Assembly (NCBI GenBank): GCA_009760855.2
Contig: WPIO01000115.1
Coordinates: 1,200,648 to 1,264,647, forward strand
Direction of reading: 5' to 3'
Length of the DNA stretch: 64,000 nucleotides
Source: Cristatella mucedo
Taxonomy: Eukaryota > Bryozoa > Phylactolaemata > Cristatellidae
The notes under the pieces are model-generated. The model had not been told where the DNA came from. It did not search any database and was given only the letters and a program-made list of their open reading frames with translations. This document shows positions 51,275 to 63,617 of this stretch, in pieces (positions within the stretch are counted from its first letter, which is position 1; every line of letters begins with the position of its first letter). Both the position numbers and the translations under genes were made by a program.

Positions 51275-52585
51275 GACAGTAATAATAATGATGCACTTTA
51301 CAAAGCGATCTCGAGAGAACTCAATGTCTTTCTAAGTGCTTTACATTACCTGCAAAGGGAAATGCAATTGATTGGTCAGCTGTATCATGCATGATAAAAA
51401 ACATGAATAACAGAGTTAGGGGTGACATGCACAGGGTCAGCATGCAAATGTAGTTAGTGGCAGAATGCACAGTGTCAGCACACATAAGCACATGAAGCAC
51501 AAACCACAGGGACCCACTAAATACCATCCTAAATAGGTATGTTTTTAAGTTCTTTTTAATAGTGGTCAAGTCAGAGGATGTTGTGATGCAAGTTGGTACG
51601 GAGTTCTAGGCTTTGGAAGTATACTAACTAAATGCACGGTCTCCTAAAGGATTTTAGGTTTGTACGAGGTATTGGTAGACTGTTGGATTCAGAAAAACTG
51701 GTGGTACGATGTTGGCCTGATGGGGGAGTATACCTGAGAGATAGGCTGGACCCAATGAATGAAGAGAACTAAAAGTGACTTATAAAACCGCGAAGTCAAT
51801 CTGCTGCTTGACTGGTAGATAGTGCCGGTCGGCGAGAAGTGGTATGATGTGGCAACTGAAACGCTCACGATAGACAAGCCTCGCCGGGGAGTTTTCGCAC
51901 ATACTGCAATCGTCTGATCGCACATGCTGGTAGGCCACTAAGCAGTGAATTGCAGAAGTCGAGACGGGATTTCGTAAATGCACGGACCAAGTTGGACGAG
52001 GTATCCTAATGTCAACCAGCCCAAACTTGAGCAATGTTATATAGCTGAAAGTTGGCAGATTTGACGGCTGAGCTGATGTGGTCATCTATTATGAGGTCAC
52101 TCTGGAAAATGACACCTACATTTCGAACTGATTCTACAGGAGATATGCTGGCAGAGCCAATTTAGAGCTTCAGCATTTCCAATCTCTACCCATAACTAGT
52201 AAGTCAGATTTATCATCACTTACTTTTAGACAATTTGCTGTACTCCATGAGCGGACAGCCTCAATACATGCAGCATGTGAGCTGAGAGAATTTGAGTTGC
52301 TCGAAGGCTGGGAGGGGTCAAAGCAATGGTCCTGCTTAGTGTCATTCACATATAATTGTGCTTCGCAAGCACATCAGCGAGAGGTAGAGTATAAACCGTG
52401 AAATGAACCGGACCTAGCATGGAGCCCCGAGGTACCAATCTTTCAGAGGCACCTCGGATGATCTTCGTCAATATACGGCAATAGTCTGGAGTACGCCACG
52501 ATAGAACCTTAACTGCGGCAGAGCAGTGCCAGTGATGCCCGGGCGAGATGAGAGGCCCTCTTAAAGAACTTCGTGATCTATGGTC
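51275..52585 (-). pseudogene. LINE-A, RT to 3' end, old
   Basis: Minus strand: tail and hairpin at 51275-51350, C-terminal region broken at 51360-52000, then ACACCTACATTTCGAACTGATTC (KIGSAS/NVGV area). Next comes the RT: YADD region near 52345, GVPQGS region at 52415-52450 (CATGGAGCCCCGAGGTACC), and the AFDTIDH side at 52555-52585 (TTCGTGATCTATGGTCTAATA) where it is cut by an (ATT)n tail. All frames are broken. Confidence 0.8.
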
Positions 52586-52586
52586 T

Positions 52587-53475
52587 AATAATAATAATAA
52601 TAATAATAATAATTCACTTGATAAAGCGCCCTCAGAGAACTTAATCTCTTTCTAGGCGCTTTACATTTGCTGCGAAGTGATACACAATAGAGTAGTAAGT
52701 AAAATCATGCTTGAAAAACAAACGAAATAAATAATATGGTTAGGGGTGACATGTACAGTGTCAGCATGCAAATGTGGTTAGTGGCAGCATGCACAGTGTC
52801 AGCACGCATAAGCCCATCAAGGACGAATCACGTGGACCAACTAAATGCTGTCCTCAATAGGAATGTCTTTAGGTTCCTTTTAAATGTGGTCAGGTCAGGG
52901 GATGTTCTGACGCAGGTCGGGAGGGAGTTCCAGGCTTTGGGAGCATATGAACTAAATGCACAGTCTCCAAAGGATTTAAGGTTCGTATGATGTGTTTCTA
53001 GACTGTTGGATTCCGAAAAGCGGGTGGTACGATGCTTGGCTTGATGGGGTAGCACATCTGACAGATAGGCTGGAGCCATATAATGAAGGGACCTAAAAGT
53101 GAGCGACAAAACCTTGAAGTCAATCCGTTGCTTGACTGGTAGCCAGTGCAGGTCGGCGAGAAGTGGAGTAACGTGGCAACTGCGACGCTCACGAAAGACA
53201 AGTCTAGCTGCAGAGTTTCGCACTAGCTGCAATCGCCTGATCGCACATGCTGGTAGGCCAGTAAGCAGTGAGTTGCAGAAGTCGAGACGGGATGTCACGA
53301 ATTCATGGACCAACTTAGATGTGGTATCTTTATGTAAACAATCCCGAATTTTAGCAATGTTATGACGTATCAAAAGCTGCCGAAAGATCGGCCGAAAGAT
53401 CGAGCAAAACATGCAAAGACGCTCAACCAATATCAGAATCCGAAGTAGGTTGTTTGATACCCTAAGCAATGCTGA
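52587..53475 (-). pseudogene. LINE-A, young subfamily, internally deleted
   Basis: (ATT)n tail at 52587-52615, intact hairpin, and the young 3' UTR variant (minus strand TACTACTCTATTGTGTATCAC). The frame is open from 53469 to 52828: LLRVSNNLLRILILVERLCM, then an abrupt jump to NIAKIRDCLHKDTTSKLVHE, FVTSRLDFCNSLLTGLPAC and the C terminus. About 500 bases with the YADD motif are missing. At the junction, CCGAAAGATCGG is tandemly duplicated (near 53375-53400). It is preserved but non-functional. Confidence 0.85.
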
Positions 53476-54959
53476 CTCCTTTGAGTGATTAGCTCTGAAG
53501 CCTGACTAGAACTTGTTGAATGTTGGATCGACGAGAGATTACGACAGAGGAGAATGTTATCATCAATCCTCAGCACATAGGCCAATCAGCAGTCTGCTAT
53601 TAAATTTATGATTCGTGTACATTTGTAGCCTAATAGTCACAGCTCCTAACTACTTATTGTAGTTGCTACAGTGTACAGATAGTCAATTATATTTAATAAC
53701 TACTTCATCTTGCCAGTGTCATTAAACTCAGTGCCAAATGATGGCTAGTTTTTATTTAGACGGTTTGGGTAAGCTTGGCAAAATTTCATCTATCTTCACC
53801 ATGACATGAAGCTTAGTTCGAGGTGAAATCTCTACAGAGTGGCTACTGCTTAAGGGTTTATTCTGGGAAGTTGTATGACTGTTTGCCGGGCTGGACGGAT
53901 GGTTTTGGCCAGCTGTGCAGCAGCCAGACTAGGTTGAAAGGGATTTCCCGTTAAAGAGCAGTGTAAACGTATAGCCAATAGTGTTACATGCAGCATACCA
54001 TGTAGAATTTCGAATGTTTTGGGGTTGCTGCTGTCGGCATCTCGACACTATGTTCATAGATTAGGGAAATAGATAGTTTTGATGCCCGCTAAGCCAAAGG
54101 TCGATTCGAGAGCATAACATAATAGTAATGACCTGTTAGCATGCTATCTGCCATTTCAAGAATAAATGCAGAGTCTAACCAATGGCTATCCTTAACCCCT
54201 GTATTTGTTGATCACAAACCTGGCTACTTTGACCCAACCAAACAAGTAGCACTATAATCTCCGACGACGGCAGATAGCTGCTAACTGAATGACGAAAAAT
54301 CCACCAGTCCTCTGAAAATATGACGTATAGGTATTGCTGCAGTCGCCAACGATTGCAATCAAGAGAAACAAAACAATCTTTTTGAATCGCCAACTAGTAA
54401 GGTCTGCAGCCGTTTCGGGCTGTTAGATACCTTAATGCTTACTGACCTGTCTGCTTAATTAAAAAAAAATAGAGCTAGTCGTCCAGATTATTAAAATAGC
54501 TGTTTGATGCACATTCTTTTATCACTGAGCGACCATGCCGAATAAGATGTTTTTAAACAAGCGTTTTTTAGCAATGATAGTGGCTACAATGTAATCAGGA
54601 TCCTAATAAACACCAATATCCACAAACCTGGCATAGCTGATTGCCAGAATGCCAGCACAATTTTGTCAGCTAGAACATACTCTCAAAGGGTTCATTGGAT
54701 AGATGAGTCTTTGCATTTCAAGAGGCCCGTCTACGTTCCTTCAACAAACTACTTCCATGTCTTGTAGTCTGTACCCTAATAGGCCTATTACTCTCGTCAA
54801 TCTCTACAGCAAGGTTTTCCTGACCGCTCCACCTGCTCCATAATGCTACATTTAAAGCCATTACTGTATGACCTCCTCACACCCGTGAAAAAATAATCTC
54901 GTCGACTTCCTGCAGTTTAAAAGTAAATTATCATATACCGTCACGATCAGCAGCTACGC
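53476..54959. other. mostly unrecognised sequence
   Basis: 53476-53560 still resembles upstream LINE-A (GCCTGACTAGAACTTGTTGAATG). Beyond that no gene or repeat is supported. A minus-strand open frame at 54175-54393 has no recognised domain. Confidence 0.3.
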
Positions 54960-55870
54960 TCACGACAGAAAATAATAGCGGCAGAACCGTGAACCAACTT
55001 TAAGCTCCTACTTGTATTGGTCATTAGACCAGCAAGCTCTTACTTACACGAGTCGAGGCCGGATACCACAAAAACATAGACCAGTTAAGATCCCTGTCGT
55101 ATCCGTGTTTAGGCTAGCTAGAACTTTAGCAAGGTGATATAGCTGAAGGCAAAGCAGACTTGACTGTCAAGCGGTTGTGGTTTTAGAATGAAATCTCACT
55201 TTTGAACACGACCCCTAAACTTATTTCAGGTGCTTCCAGAAATATGCAGGCAGAACCAACTTTGACTGTTAGTTTTTTATTTCAAAATTTTTCTTGGCCT
55301 GCATGTAACTATAAGTCAATTTTATCGTCGTTCAATTAGGGAAATGTTGATTCTGTCTATGCTGGGGTGTCATCAATACATGCACTAAATTTATTTTGAG
55401 AATTCGACGTGATGCTGGCCTCGTTGAAATCAGTCCAAGCACACAGCCGAGTGTCATCTAATCGACATTAAAGACTACGTTGTATTATCGAACAGATAAG
55501 CAAAAGTAAGGATATAAACCGTAACCATACACGAACTAACCACAGTGTAGAGAAACACTGTACCTTAGAGATTACTCGAATGATCTTCGCCTGTTCACAT
55601 TGATTCTTTGGTGACTTCCTCTAAGATAAGATCTGAACAATTGTAGTGTTGTGCCAGTACACCCAGATGTGACTGGTGGACCTCGATAGGGACTAGGCGA
55701 TCGACAGTATAGAAAGCATCTTAGAGCTTGATCAAATCAAACTAAGAGAGTAATTTAGTCTGAATTCCCACGAAGGTCGTGATGCACCCAAAGCGAGGCT
55801 GACTCTAGGTGTTGATTACTGGTTAGCAATTTTTGCCACAGCAACTCAATCACAGTGATTTGGCACGTTG
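54960..55870 (-). mobile_element. LINE-A internal fragment, old
   Basis: CCGTGTTTAGGCTAGCTAGAACTTTAGCAAGG, ACGACCCCTAAACTTATTTCAGG, ATGCAGGCAGAACCAAC, TGTCATCAATACATGCACTAAATTT and TTCGCCTGTTCACATTGATTC match minus-strand LINE-A from the C-terminal start back to the RT. The 3' end is missing on its low-coordinate side. No open frame survives. Confidence 0.65.
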
Positions 55871-56215
55871 TGAATCGACAATTGGCTACGATCGACTAAG
55901 GTCCACATTAAATTCGAAGGAAAACATCAGCCGGCGGGCTACATGCCCACCAGAACCCAAGCTCCTTAATCAGTGACAGCCTCTTAAAGATTTCCTGGTA
56001 AATGCCAGCTCACAAATAACCAAGGGCTTACTTAACCGCGACCATACTGTCCAGGTGAAGCTAGCTGTATTGCTGCTAAAGAAAACATTGATGAAGCCCT
56101 ACTCTGGTAGCTGCATACCTGAGATCACTCCACTTGGGTTCTCATTCCTTTAATTTATTTGATCTGACCAGGTGGGTGGCAGGTGCTGTAGTCGATTGTA
56201 AATCATTTGGCTATT
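55871..56215. other. no recognised feature
   Basis: Unique or decayed sequence. Confidence 0.3.
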
Positions 56216-56219
56216 ATTT

Positions 56220-57640
56220 TTTGTTAAACTAAACAATGATTAAGCTAACTTGCTAGTTATTAGCTAACCCAGTGCGATTTAGAAATTGGAAAGGCTTACG
56301 CTCGAACTTGGTTCTGGTAGCATATCTCCCGTTGAATCAGCTCGAAATATAGAAGTCATGTTAAAAAATGACCTCTCTTTAGATAACCACATCAGCTCCT
56401 CAGTCAAATCTGCTTACTTTCAGCTATGCAACATTGCTTAAATTCCGACGGGCTTGTTTAGGAAAGGATTCCGTGTCTAAGTTGGTCCGTGCATTTGTGA
56501 CCACTCATCTTGACTTATGTAACCCACTGCTTGCTGGCCTATCAGCATGTGCAATCAGGCGATTACAGCTGGTGCAAAACTCTACAGCTAGGCATCTGTC
56601 GTGAGCTTTGCAGTTGTATCATCACAACACTTTTTGCCAACCCGCACTAGCTCCCAGTCAAGCAACACATCGACTTCAAGGTTTTATCGCTTACTTTTAG
56701 GTCACTTCATTACCTGGCTCCAGCCTATCTCTCAGGTCTGATTCCCGGCCAGAACAAGCATCGTACCATCCACTTTCGGAATCCCAAGTTTACTAATACC
56801 TCGTACAAACCTCAAATCCTTTTGTACTGTGCATCTAGTTCGTATGCTTCCAAAGCCTGGACCACTTTCCCGACTTGCGTCAATACGTCCCCTGACGTGA
56901 GCACATTTAAAAAGAACTAAAAAAACACCTATTTAGGACCACATTAAGTCGATCCCTGTGATTTGTCCTTCATGTGCTTATGTACGTTGAAACTGTGCAT
57001 GCTGCTACTAATCACATTTGCATGCTGACCCTGTGCATGTCACCCCTAACCATGTTATTTATGTTGTTTATTAAGCTTGATGATAATCACCCTATTCCTC
57101 GGAGCTTAAACACTTTTCCTAGAGGTTGAGTATAAATGGAGAGCAGCAAGGTCCCCAGTACAGACCGTTGAGGTACTCCACAGGTGACCAGTCTCGTGTG
57201 TGAGACCTGACCCCCACACGGCAAGGATTGAACACGATCTGACAAGTACGACTTAAACCGTGCGTGTACCTCGACAGCCAGAACGATCGTTACTATCAAT
57301 CGGTCAAGTAAAACATCATGATCCATTGTGTCGAAGGCGTCCGGCAGATCTAGCAGAGCTTGGGCAATGAATACTCTCGTCATCGTTGCCGATCAACATA
57401 GAATGTCAGTGTTAACACGGAGGAGAGCAGTTTCAGTGTAGTGCTGCCTATTGATCCCTATTGAAAGGGTTCTGACATTTCATTCATCGCAAATTCATTT
57501 TGCTTGATTATCAGGCATGATGTTACATCACCATGCAATTGCATTTCCCTTTGCGCCAGATGTAAATCGCCTAGAGAGAGATTGAGTTTTATGAGAGAGT
57601 TTTATCAAGTGCATTATTAATATTATTATTACTGTTATTA
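56220..57640 (+). mobile_element. LINE-A 3' half, interrupted by a LINE-B fragment
   Basis: From about 56220 (AACCCAGTGCGATTTAGAAATTGG) through KIGS-type, TSRLDFCNSLL-type (CTTGACTTATGTAACCC) and C-terminal regions with many changes. The 3' UTR is reached at 56990 and cut at about 57080. It resumes at about 57481 (TTCATTTTGCTTGATTATCAGGCATGATG) and ends with the hairpin and (ATT)n tail near 57640. Confidence 0.75.
57081..57480 (-). pseudogene. LINE-B RT fragment inside the LINE-A 3' UTR
   Basis: Minus-strand frame 57087-57383: LLDLPDAFDTMDHDVLLDRL (catalytic Asp region), ARFKSYLSDRVQSLPCGGQ, LVTCGVPQRSVLGTLLLSIY (GVPQGSVLG with Gly to Arg) and PLGKVFKLRGIG, ending just before YADD. It lacks LINE-B's own 3' end, which is abnormal for a retrotransposition product. 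Confidence 0.8.
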
Positions 57641-58254
57641 AATTGTTCAACCAGCTACTTAACTACAACTTTAAATGAAGGAGATTCCAAGCAATATTTA
57701 ACTTAGTGCCTCTAGTGTGCATGAAAGGTTACAGAGACAATATTTCATCCGCCCAGACATCCATTCAAATTTGAGTTTTAATATCCCGCTCTAAAAACCG
57801 TAATTTCTAAACTGCTCGGAGTGTCATTCAAGTCTCATAACTAGTAAACAAGAATCGTATTTATTCAAACTTGCCAATTGTATTTAACCATATTTAACAA
57901 CTTGTAGCTCTGCAGCGATCGTAAACAACAATTGTGATGAAAGTATATGCACAAAATAAAACAGTGGCTTTCAATGGTTGACTTTTTATTTCGTTGCAAT
58001 TCAGCAGTCGTACAAACGCTTAATGAGCTGACAATGTGCCATTGTGCCTCAATCTTGTTTTTTTAAGCTAGATGACATTCTGCAGCAAAAGAAAGGAGTT
58101 AGATTTTTCTCACAGTTAGAAATTCTTTTAATTTACACAAAATATATTGGAAGGTAATCTTTAGAATATGTCACAAGGTGAATCGGCCTTCGAATTCACG
58201 GTATATTTAGAAAAAACAGTGCCGGTGTCAGCACTTTCACAATGAAGACATTAT
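57641..58254. other. no recognised feature
   Basis: Unique AT-rich sequence. Confidence 0.35.
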
Positions 58255-58402
58255 AATAATAATAATAATAATTCACTTGATAAAGCACCCTCAGAGAACT
58301 TAATCTCTCTCTAGGTGCTTTACATTTGCTGTAAAGTGAAATGCAATTGAATGGTAAGTAAAATCATGCTTGAAAAACAGGCGAAATGAATAATTATAAG
58401 GT
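58255..58402 (-). mobile_element. LINE-A 3' end, severely 5'-truncated
   Basis: (ATT)n tail at 58255-58273, hairpin with paired arms AAAGCACC/GGTGCTTT and inner AGAGA/TCTCT, then about 80 bases of 3' UTR. Well preserved, so a fairly recent insertion of only about 145 bases. Confidence 0.9.
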
Positions 58403-58664
58403 GTCGTAATTACTTTTTGTATTGCTCTTGGCCAGCTGATTCCAAACAGATCTCTTTTTGGCATGACAGTAACTACTCAATCAACTAATCTCGTTTATTT
58501 AAACGTGCTTTTTTAAATAATTCGGTCTCAATAGCAAATAATTCTTGGCATTTATTCTCAGTAGGCACCGAATTCAAAATTCGGAAAAAAAAATTCGCCC
58601 GGACTTGGGGCATCTAGTAATTAGCAGTTCTTAAGGCCCTTTAGATTGTCTTAGTTTAGTCTCA
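58403..58664. other. no recognised feature
   Basis: Unique AT-rich interval between LINE-A pieces. Confidence 0.3.
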
Positions 58665-59275
58665 GACCATAATAATTATAATAATAAACTTGATAAAGCG
58701 GCCTCAGAGATCTCAATCTCTTTCTAGGCGCTTCCCATTTGCTGCAAAGGGAAATGCGATAGAATGGTGAGTAATGTCACGTTTGATGAACAGTAAGAAT
58801 AACATTGTTATGGGTGACATGCATAGGGTCAGCATGGAAGTGTGGTTAGTGGCAGCATGCACAGTGTCAGCATTCAAAAGCACATAAAGGAAGAGTCCCA
58901 GGGACCCAAACAATGCAGTCCTAAATAAGTGTGTTTTAAAATTTCTTTTTAAATGTAGTCAAATCAGGGATGTTGTGAAGCTAGTCGGGAGTAAGTTCCA
59001 GGCTTTGGGAGCATACGAACTAAATGGGCAGACTCCAAAGGATTTTAGGCTTGCACGAGGTATTGGTAAACTGTTGAATTCCGAAAAGCGGGTGGAACGC
59101 TGCTTGGCCTCGTGGGGGAGTAGATCTGAGAATGAAGCTGGAGCTAAAGAATGAAGTGACCTATAAGTGAGCGACAAAACCTCGAAGCTGATTAATCGCT
59201 TGACAGGTAGCCAGTGCAGGTCGGCGAGAAGTGGTGGGATGTGGCAACTGTGAGACTCACGACTAGCAAGGCAAG
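58665..59275 (-). pseudogene. LINE-A C terminus and 3' end
   Basis: ATT-type tail and hairpin (one arm GCGGCC, partly mispaired) at 58670-58735, 3' UTR, then the C-terminal frame at 58959-59177: LTYRSLHSLAPASFSDLLPH, FSEFNSLPIPRASLKSFG, SSYAPKAWNLLPT. Truncated near 59275 at GTGAGACTCACGACTAGCAAG. Confidence 0.85.
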
Positions 59276-59582
59276 ACTTTTTAAATGAAGAAAAGCCTGT
59301 TCAGTTTTAATTCTCATAGATTCGAATAAAGTATAAGATAGTTACTGCATCGATATAAAAGAGGTGTAAGGGAAAATCCTCCACATCTCTAACATCAATA
59401 CTTAATCAAATTGGTTAGATACGCTTATGAAAGTGACATGATAACGGATACAATATGCTTAAAAGTTCTAAAGTTGTTAAAATAAACGATGCTGTTGCGA
59501 ACTGGTTAATATAACCATTTTCACCGTAAAACTCAAATGCATCCATTTAGAGTTCCTTACAATTAAAAAAAGTAGCACTCAC
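59276..59582. other. intronic or intergenic sequence
   Basis: AT-rich DNA between the LINE-A copy and the Kunitz exon, on the 3' side of that exon's donor. No further exon was found. Confidence 0.35.
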
Positions 59583-59743
59583 CTGTATGGCAAGAAGCAT
59601 AGCAATCCTCCTTGGCATCAATCGATTCTTGTTACCGAGGCATCCACCATTGACAAGGCCTTTGCAGTCACATGCATTGTGATCGTAGTAGAATTTTTCA
59701 AAGAATCCGAGGCAAGGTCCAGTTGTGGGTGGCAATCAGCAAA
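59583..59743 (-). pseudogene. Kunitz-type protease-inhibitor domain exon, frame disrupted
   Basis: The minus strand has a strong acceptor (CCTTTTCCAG, AG at 59745-59744) and donor (ACAG|GTGAGT, GT at 59582-59581) bounding a 161-base exon. Within it, three frames in succession give a Kunitz/BPTI domain: ADC near the start; TGPCLGFFEKFYYD and NGGCLGNKNR in the middle; EDCYASC at the end. These match the family signatures GPC, (F/Y)YY, GGCxGN and the terminal Cys pair. The first shift lies near 59730 and the second near 59620. The C1-C2 spacing is also shorter than usual, and one extra Cys precedes the DC. Intact Kunitz domains inhibit serine proteases and are secreted. Here either decay or single-base assembly errors break the frame. 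Confidence 0.7.
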
Positions 59744-60937
59744 CTGGAAAAGGGAATTTCTATCTAATCACAAGTTTAGCTGGTCTTTCACTGGTGGAAG
59801 AGAACAATTCATCTCAGTTTTCTCTATGAAGTAAATAACGTTTTTTTGTAAATTAGTTGTTTAGGAGAGCACAGGCTAGTCAAAAGTTGATTGTATTCTC
59901 ATAATTAGTCTGTTTATAACAGCTCGCGAAATATTTTCGGCTATGTAGAATTTTCATATACCTGAAGTTACCTCAGCTGTGACCTAAAAAGAAAAATTAG
60001 GAACATCTACAGAACGTGGAAATATTTTAACCAAAAGCATAGCAAGCGGCCTGATCCAGAAAACTCTTTTCCTAGAGTTTTATGCACCTCAAGCAATGCA
60101 GCGACTAGCCTATACTTTTATGGCATCGAGTTACTTACAGAAAAACAAATGACGAAAATAATTGCCAGTGCTGACTTCCTTTTCGTTGACCTAAAGCGAA
60201 ACGACACCTTACCATGCATGTACAGTCTTACAGTAACACAAAATTCCATTCGTTGTGCAGAAACTATGTTGACCGTTTTTGTTTCACAAAGTAACGAACT
60301 GTCCTTGAATTTAGAACCTGCTATTTAACTACAGTAATAAAGCTGAATAAATTTAAACGAATTGTCACGGCTTGATTTTGTGATTTTACTTCTCCTAGAG
60401 AAACCACTTTGATCTTCCATAATTAATTAAAGTCACACTACCTCGATAAATCGTGATCCATCAAATGAAGTGTAAAACTGCTGTAGTTAGGCTGGAGTCA
60501 GCTGATTTTATTAGTATTTGGGGCTTCTTGGAGCATAAAGTCAAATTTAGCAACTGTGATATGTAAACAGAACAGGCTACTCCAAGACTTTGCTACTTAT
60601 CCTAATAGATTATTATTGGAATTTAAATAAAATAATGGTGAGGAGACTGCAACGACCATTATCGTTAGATTCACACATTTTTTACTCGGTAAATGTGCAT
60701 ATAATAATTTCAGTTCTAGTTTGGTGCTGTGTAATTTCGAGCATTTTTTTCTTCCTACTATAATGACATTATCAGTTTTACAGTAAAAAATGCCGAGTTT
60801 CTTTCAAATATAGAGAAAAATTGAACCTCGCTTAGACCAGAATACACAGACAAGCTATGTGGTGTATTATCAATTTATGGTCTATTATTATTTACTTGGA
60901 AATTCATGTTTGCAGTGCAAGAGAAAAGCAGATAACT
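59744..60937. other. AT-rich sequence, presumed intron or upstream region of the Kunitz gene
   Basis: No further exon, repeat or RNA gene recognised. The left border of the hAT element ends this stretch. Confidence 0.35.
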
Positions 60938-60950
60938 CAGGGGTGTCCAA
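60938..60950 (+). repeat. hAT left terminal inverted repeat
   Basis: CAGGGGTGTCCAA, matching the right end exactly in inverse orientation. Confidence 0.9.
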
Positions 60951-61188
60951 TATTTTTGCATTCGGGGGCAACATTTCAAAATTTAAAAGGTCCAAGGGCC
61001 ACATGTGAATAAGCATAGTTGACGGCATCAGAAATTAAGATCGTAGTTTTGTATGAGTATCACTAATATACTCAATTATTAAACAACAATACAATAGTAT
61101 TTTTAGTATAATTATAATTAAAAAAATAAATAATAAAAACTAATCATTTGTCCTAGAGAATAATTTGATAGAGACTTTGGCCAATCTT

Positions 61189-63114
61189 TTACTTTTGGAT
61201 TGTTATTACATTAACATGAAGACAGAAACTTACAAAATTACATGACAAGGACTCACATATTATTAATGTTTTCGGATTTATTAAACGCCACAAGTATCCA
61301 ATGTCTTCTGCACTGCAGGCATCAATGAGATATTTGGCACTGCTTCTGCTTTCATAAAAAGTCGACATCTGCTGCAACAGTTGATGTGGCAATTCGAAGG
61401 ATTCCTGATATTTTTTCATCTGTGAGAACGGATCGATTTTTTTCACGTTTTTCAGCCTGCAAAAAACTCTCCACAGCATTATGGGCTGCCAAAAAGCGCA
61501 ATATACCTGCGAGCATGTTTGGCTAGGTTAGGAAAAGACTCTGATGAAACATAATGCTTGTAAAAGGTAACAAGGTAATGCTGATAATAAACAGTTTTCA
61601 AATTGCTGTCATTATGAATGTTTATTAGTTCGAGTTGAAATTCATCAGGTGCATCAGAGTGATCGATATTATATAGATTACTAATCATGTTCATGTCATC
61701 TGCATATTGTTGGAAATCCTGAAACCTCTCTTCCAATCTATCAACAAGTTTGCAAACCAGAGTAGAGTACTTCATATGAGCCAGCGTTTCAGGAGATCTT
61801 GCTGCTAGTGTTGTGAAATGTAACATTTTCTTGTGATCTAAGTGTTTCCGGAAAAGTTTCAGCGTTTGCACGGCCCAATAACACACTCGTACATTGTATT
61901 GACCAGTCGATCCTTACCTTTGAGTTTGACATTAGCATCTGCAAGATGTTTGGTCATTACCACGAAAAAATCCAGTTCATTCAACCACGGCTTGTCATCG
62001 AGGAAGCCAACATCGTTTCCATTTTCTGTCATAAATGTTTTTATTTCGTCCCGAAGTGACCACAACCTAGCTAACGTGTTTGCCCTACTTCGCTTACGGA
62101 CTTGGCAGGAATAAATGACATCACAATGATCTGATCCTAACTCTTCAAGGAAAGGCTGAAACTGTCTATGGTTTAGCACACGAGACCTTATCACATTGAC
62201 TGTTGAAACTACATTGTCCATTACATGTTGCATGCTCGAGACCTTTGCACATAGCTGTTCTTGGTGGATAATGCAGTGATGACTGACTATTTTGTGAGTT
62301 ACTAATTTTACCATTAGAGATACAAAGCCATTGTGTCTACCTGTCATCGAAGGGGCTCTGTCTGTGGTTAAACCAATCAATTAAGTTTCAGGAATATTAA
62401 ATTGTGTGGTTACCCTTTTAACCTGATCGAAAATATCCCTCCCGGTTGTAGTGCCTTCCATTGAACATATATTCAAAGTTCTTCGATAATGACAATTTTT
62501 CTTTATACTCCGCCTACAAACACCTACAGTACTGCCGTGTCGCTATTGTCCGTGCTTTCTTCAAGTGCAAGAGAATACAATTCGCATTCAGCAAGTCTTT
62601 TAGTGAGACTTTCTTCTATGTTGGATGATTGCTCGTCAACTCTTGTCACAACTGTTTGATGAGAAAGACTGACTTTCTCCACTTCTGGCTTCCTTTCTGG
62701 ACAGACCAGACCAGTAAACAGCCTGAAGCATTATTTAACAAATTCACCATCGGAAAATGCTTTCCCCTGCTTAGCTATAGCTTCAGCTATTAAAAAACTT
62801 ACCTTGGATGAAGCCTCAGACTTGTTGCTGACTGTTGTAAGCAATGACTGCTGTCCGATGAAGCTCTGTTTCAACGAGTTCTCATGATCAATTTGAAATT
62901 GATCAGTCAGGCTGTTGTACCTGTAGCCATGCTTTGTTGAAAAATGTCGCTTAACATCGTACACCTTCGCCACGGAAACTGGTTCTTGGCATATTAGGCA
63001 CATTATTTTACGGAAGCGTTCCATGACAAAATTGTCTACAGTCCAGGATGCTTTTAAAAGTCTTCCTTCTGCAATAATGTTTCGTTTTTTGCTAGTATTC
63101 GCATTCTCTGCCAT
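61189..63114 (-). pseudogene. hAT transposase, GTF2IRD2/Charlie-type, broken
   Basis: The minus-strand ATG at 63114 starts MAENANTSKKRN, followed by a BED-type zinc finger: MCLICQEPVS with the Cys pair and KRHFSTKHGY with the His pair. Next comes a decayed stretch (62730-62400) with LVRPERKPE-type sequence. Then the hAT core is IGLTTDRAPSMTGRHNGFV, SHHCIIHQEQLCAK and RSRVLNHRQFQPFLEELGSD. The conserved RWLSRG-type segment is mutated (VRKRSRANTL). The final parts, VNTMYECVIG and 61189-61479, lack a recognisable C-terminal hAT dimerisation motif. At least one stop (62380s) and frameshifts near 62730, 61880 and 61480 separate the pieces. An intact protein would bind the element ends and cut and paste it; this one cannot. 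Confidence 0.85.
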
Positions 63115-63617
63115 TTTTCTCTGCGAAATAAAATAACAGATCAGTGACGAATCGATTAATTTATATTTTAGCACAGCAATATCTTAGTATTAGTAAGTGA
63201 GTTGAGCAACACTCGTTTCTGGAAAAAACTACCAGACTGAATACCGTCAGTGCAGTGGCAGCTGAGAAACGGCTCTTTATTCTATCCACAGAGTGAAACA
63301 GTAATTTCTCCTTGAGGAAGCGTTATATATGCGATCGTAATAGCTCTGCTGCTGTAGCACAAATAAATTACCCCTTCACGCCAGAATGTTCACATGAAGG
63401 CAAGCAAAATAAATCGATGTTTTTACCTTCAAGCGAAAATAGCAATTCGGACACCTTCATGCTTCACTCGTGTGTGAAGTACATCACAGAGCCTTAAATC
63501 GCCGTTTGTAATGATTAAAAATTAACGAAAAACATGAAGTGACAAATATTTTTTGGATACCTTTGCGGGCTGCATTGAAGACTGGGGCGGGCCGGGTTGT
63601 GGCCCATGGGCCACGTG

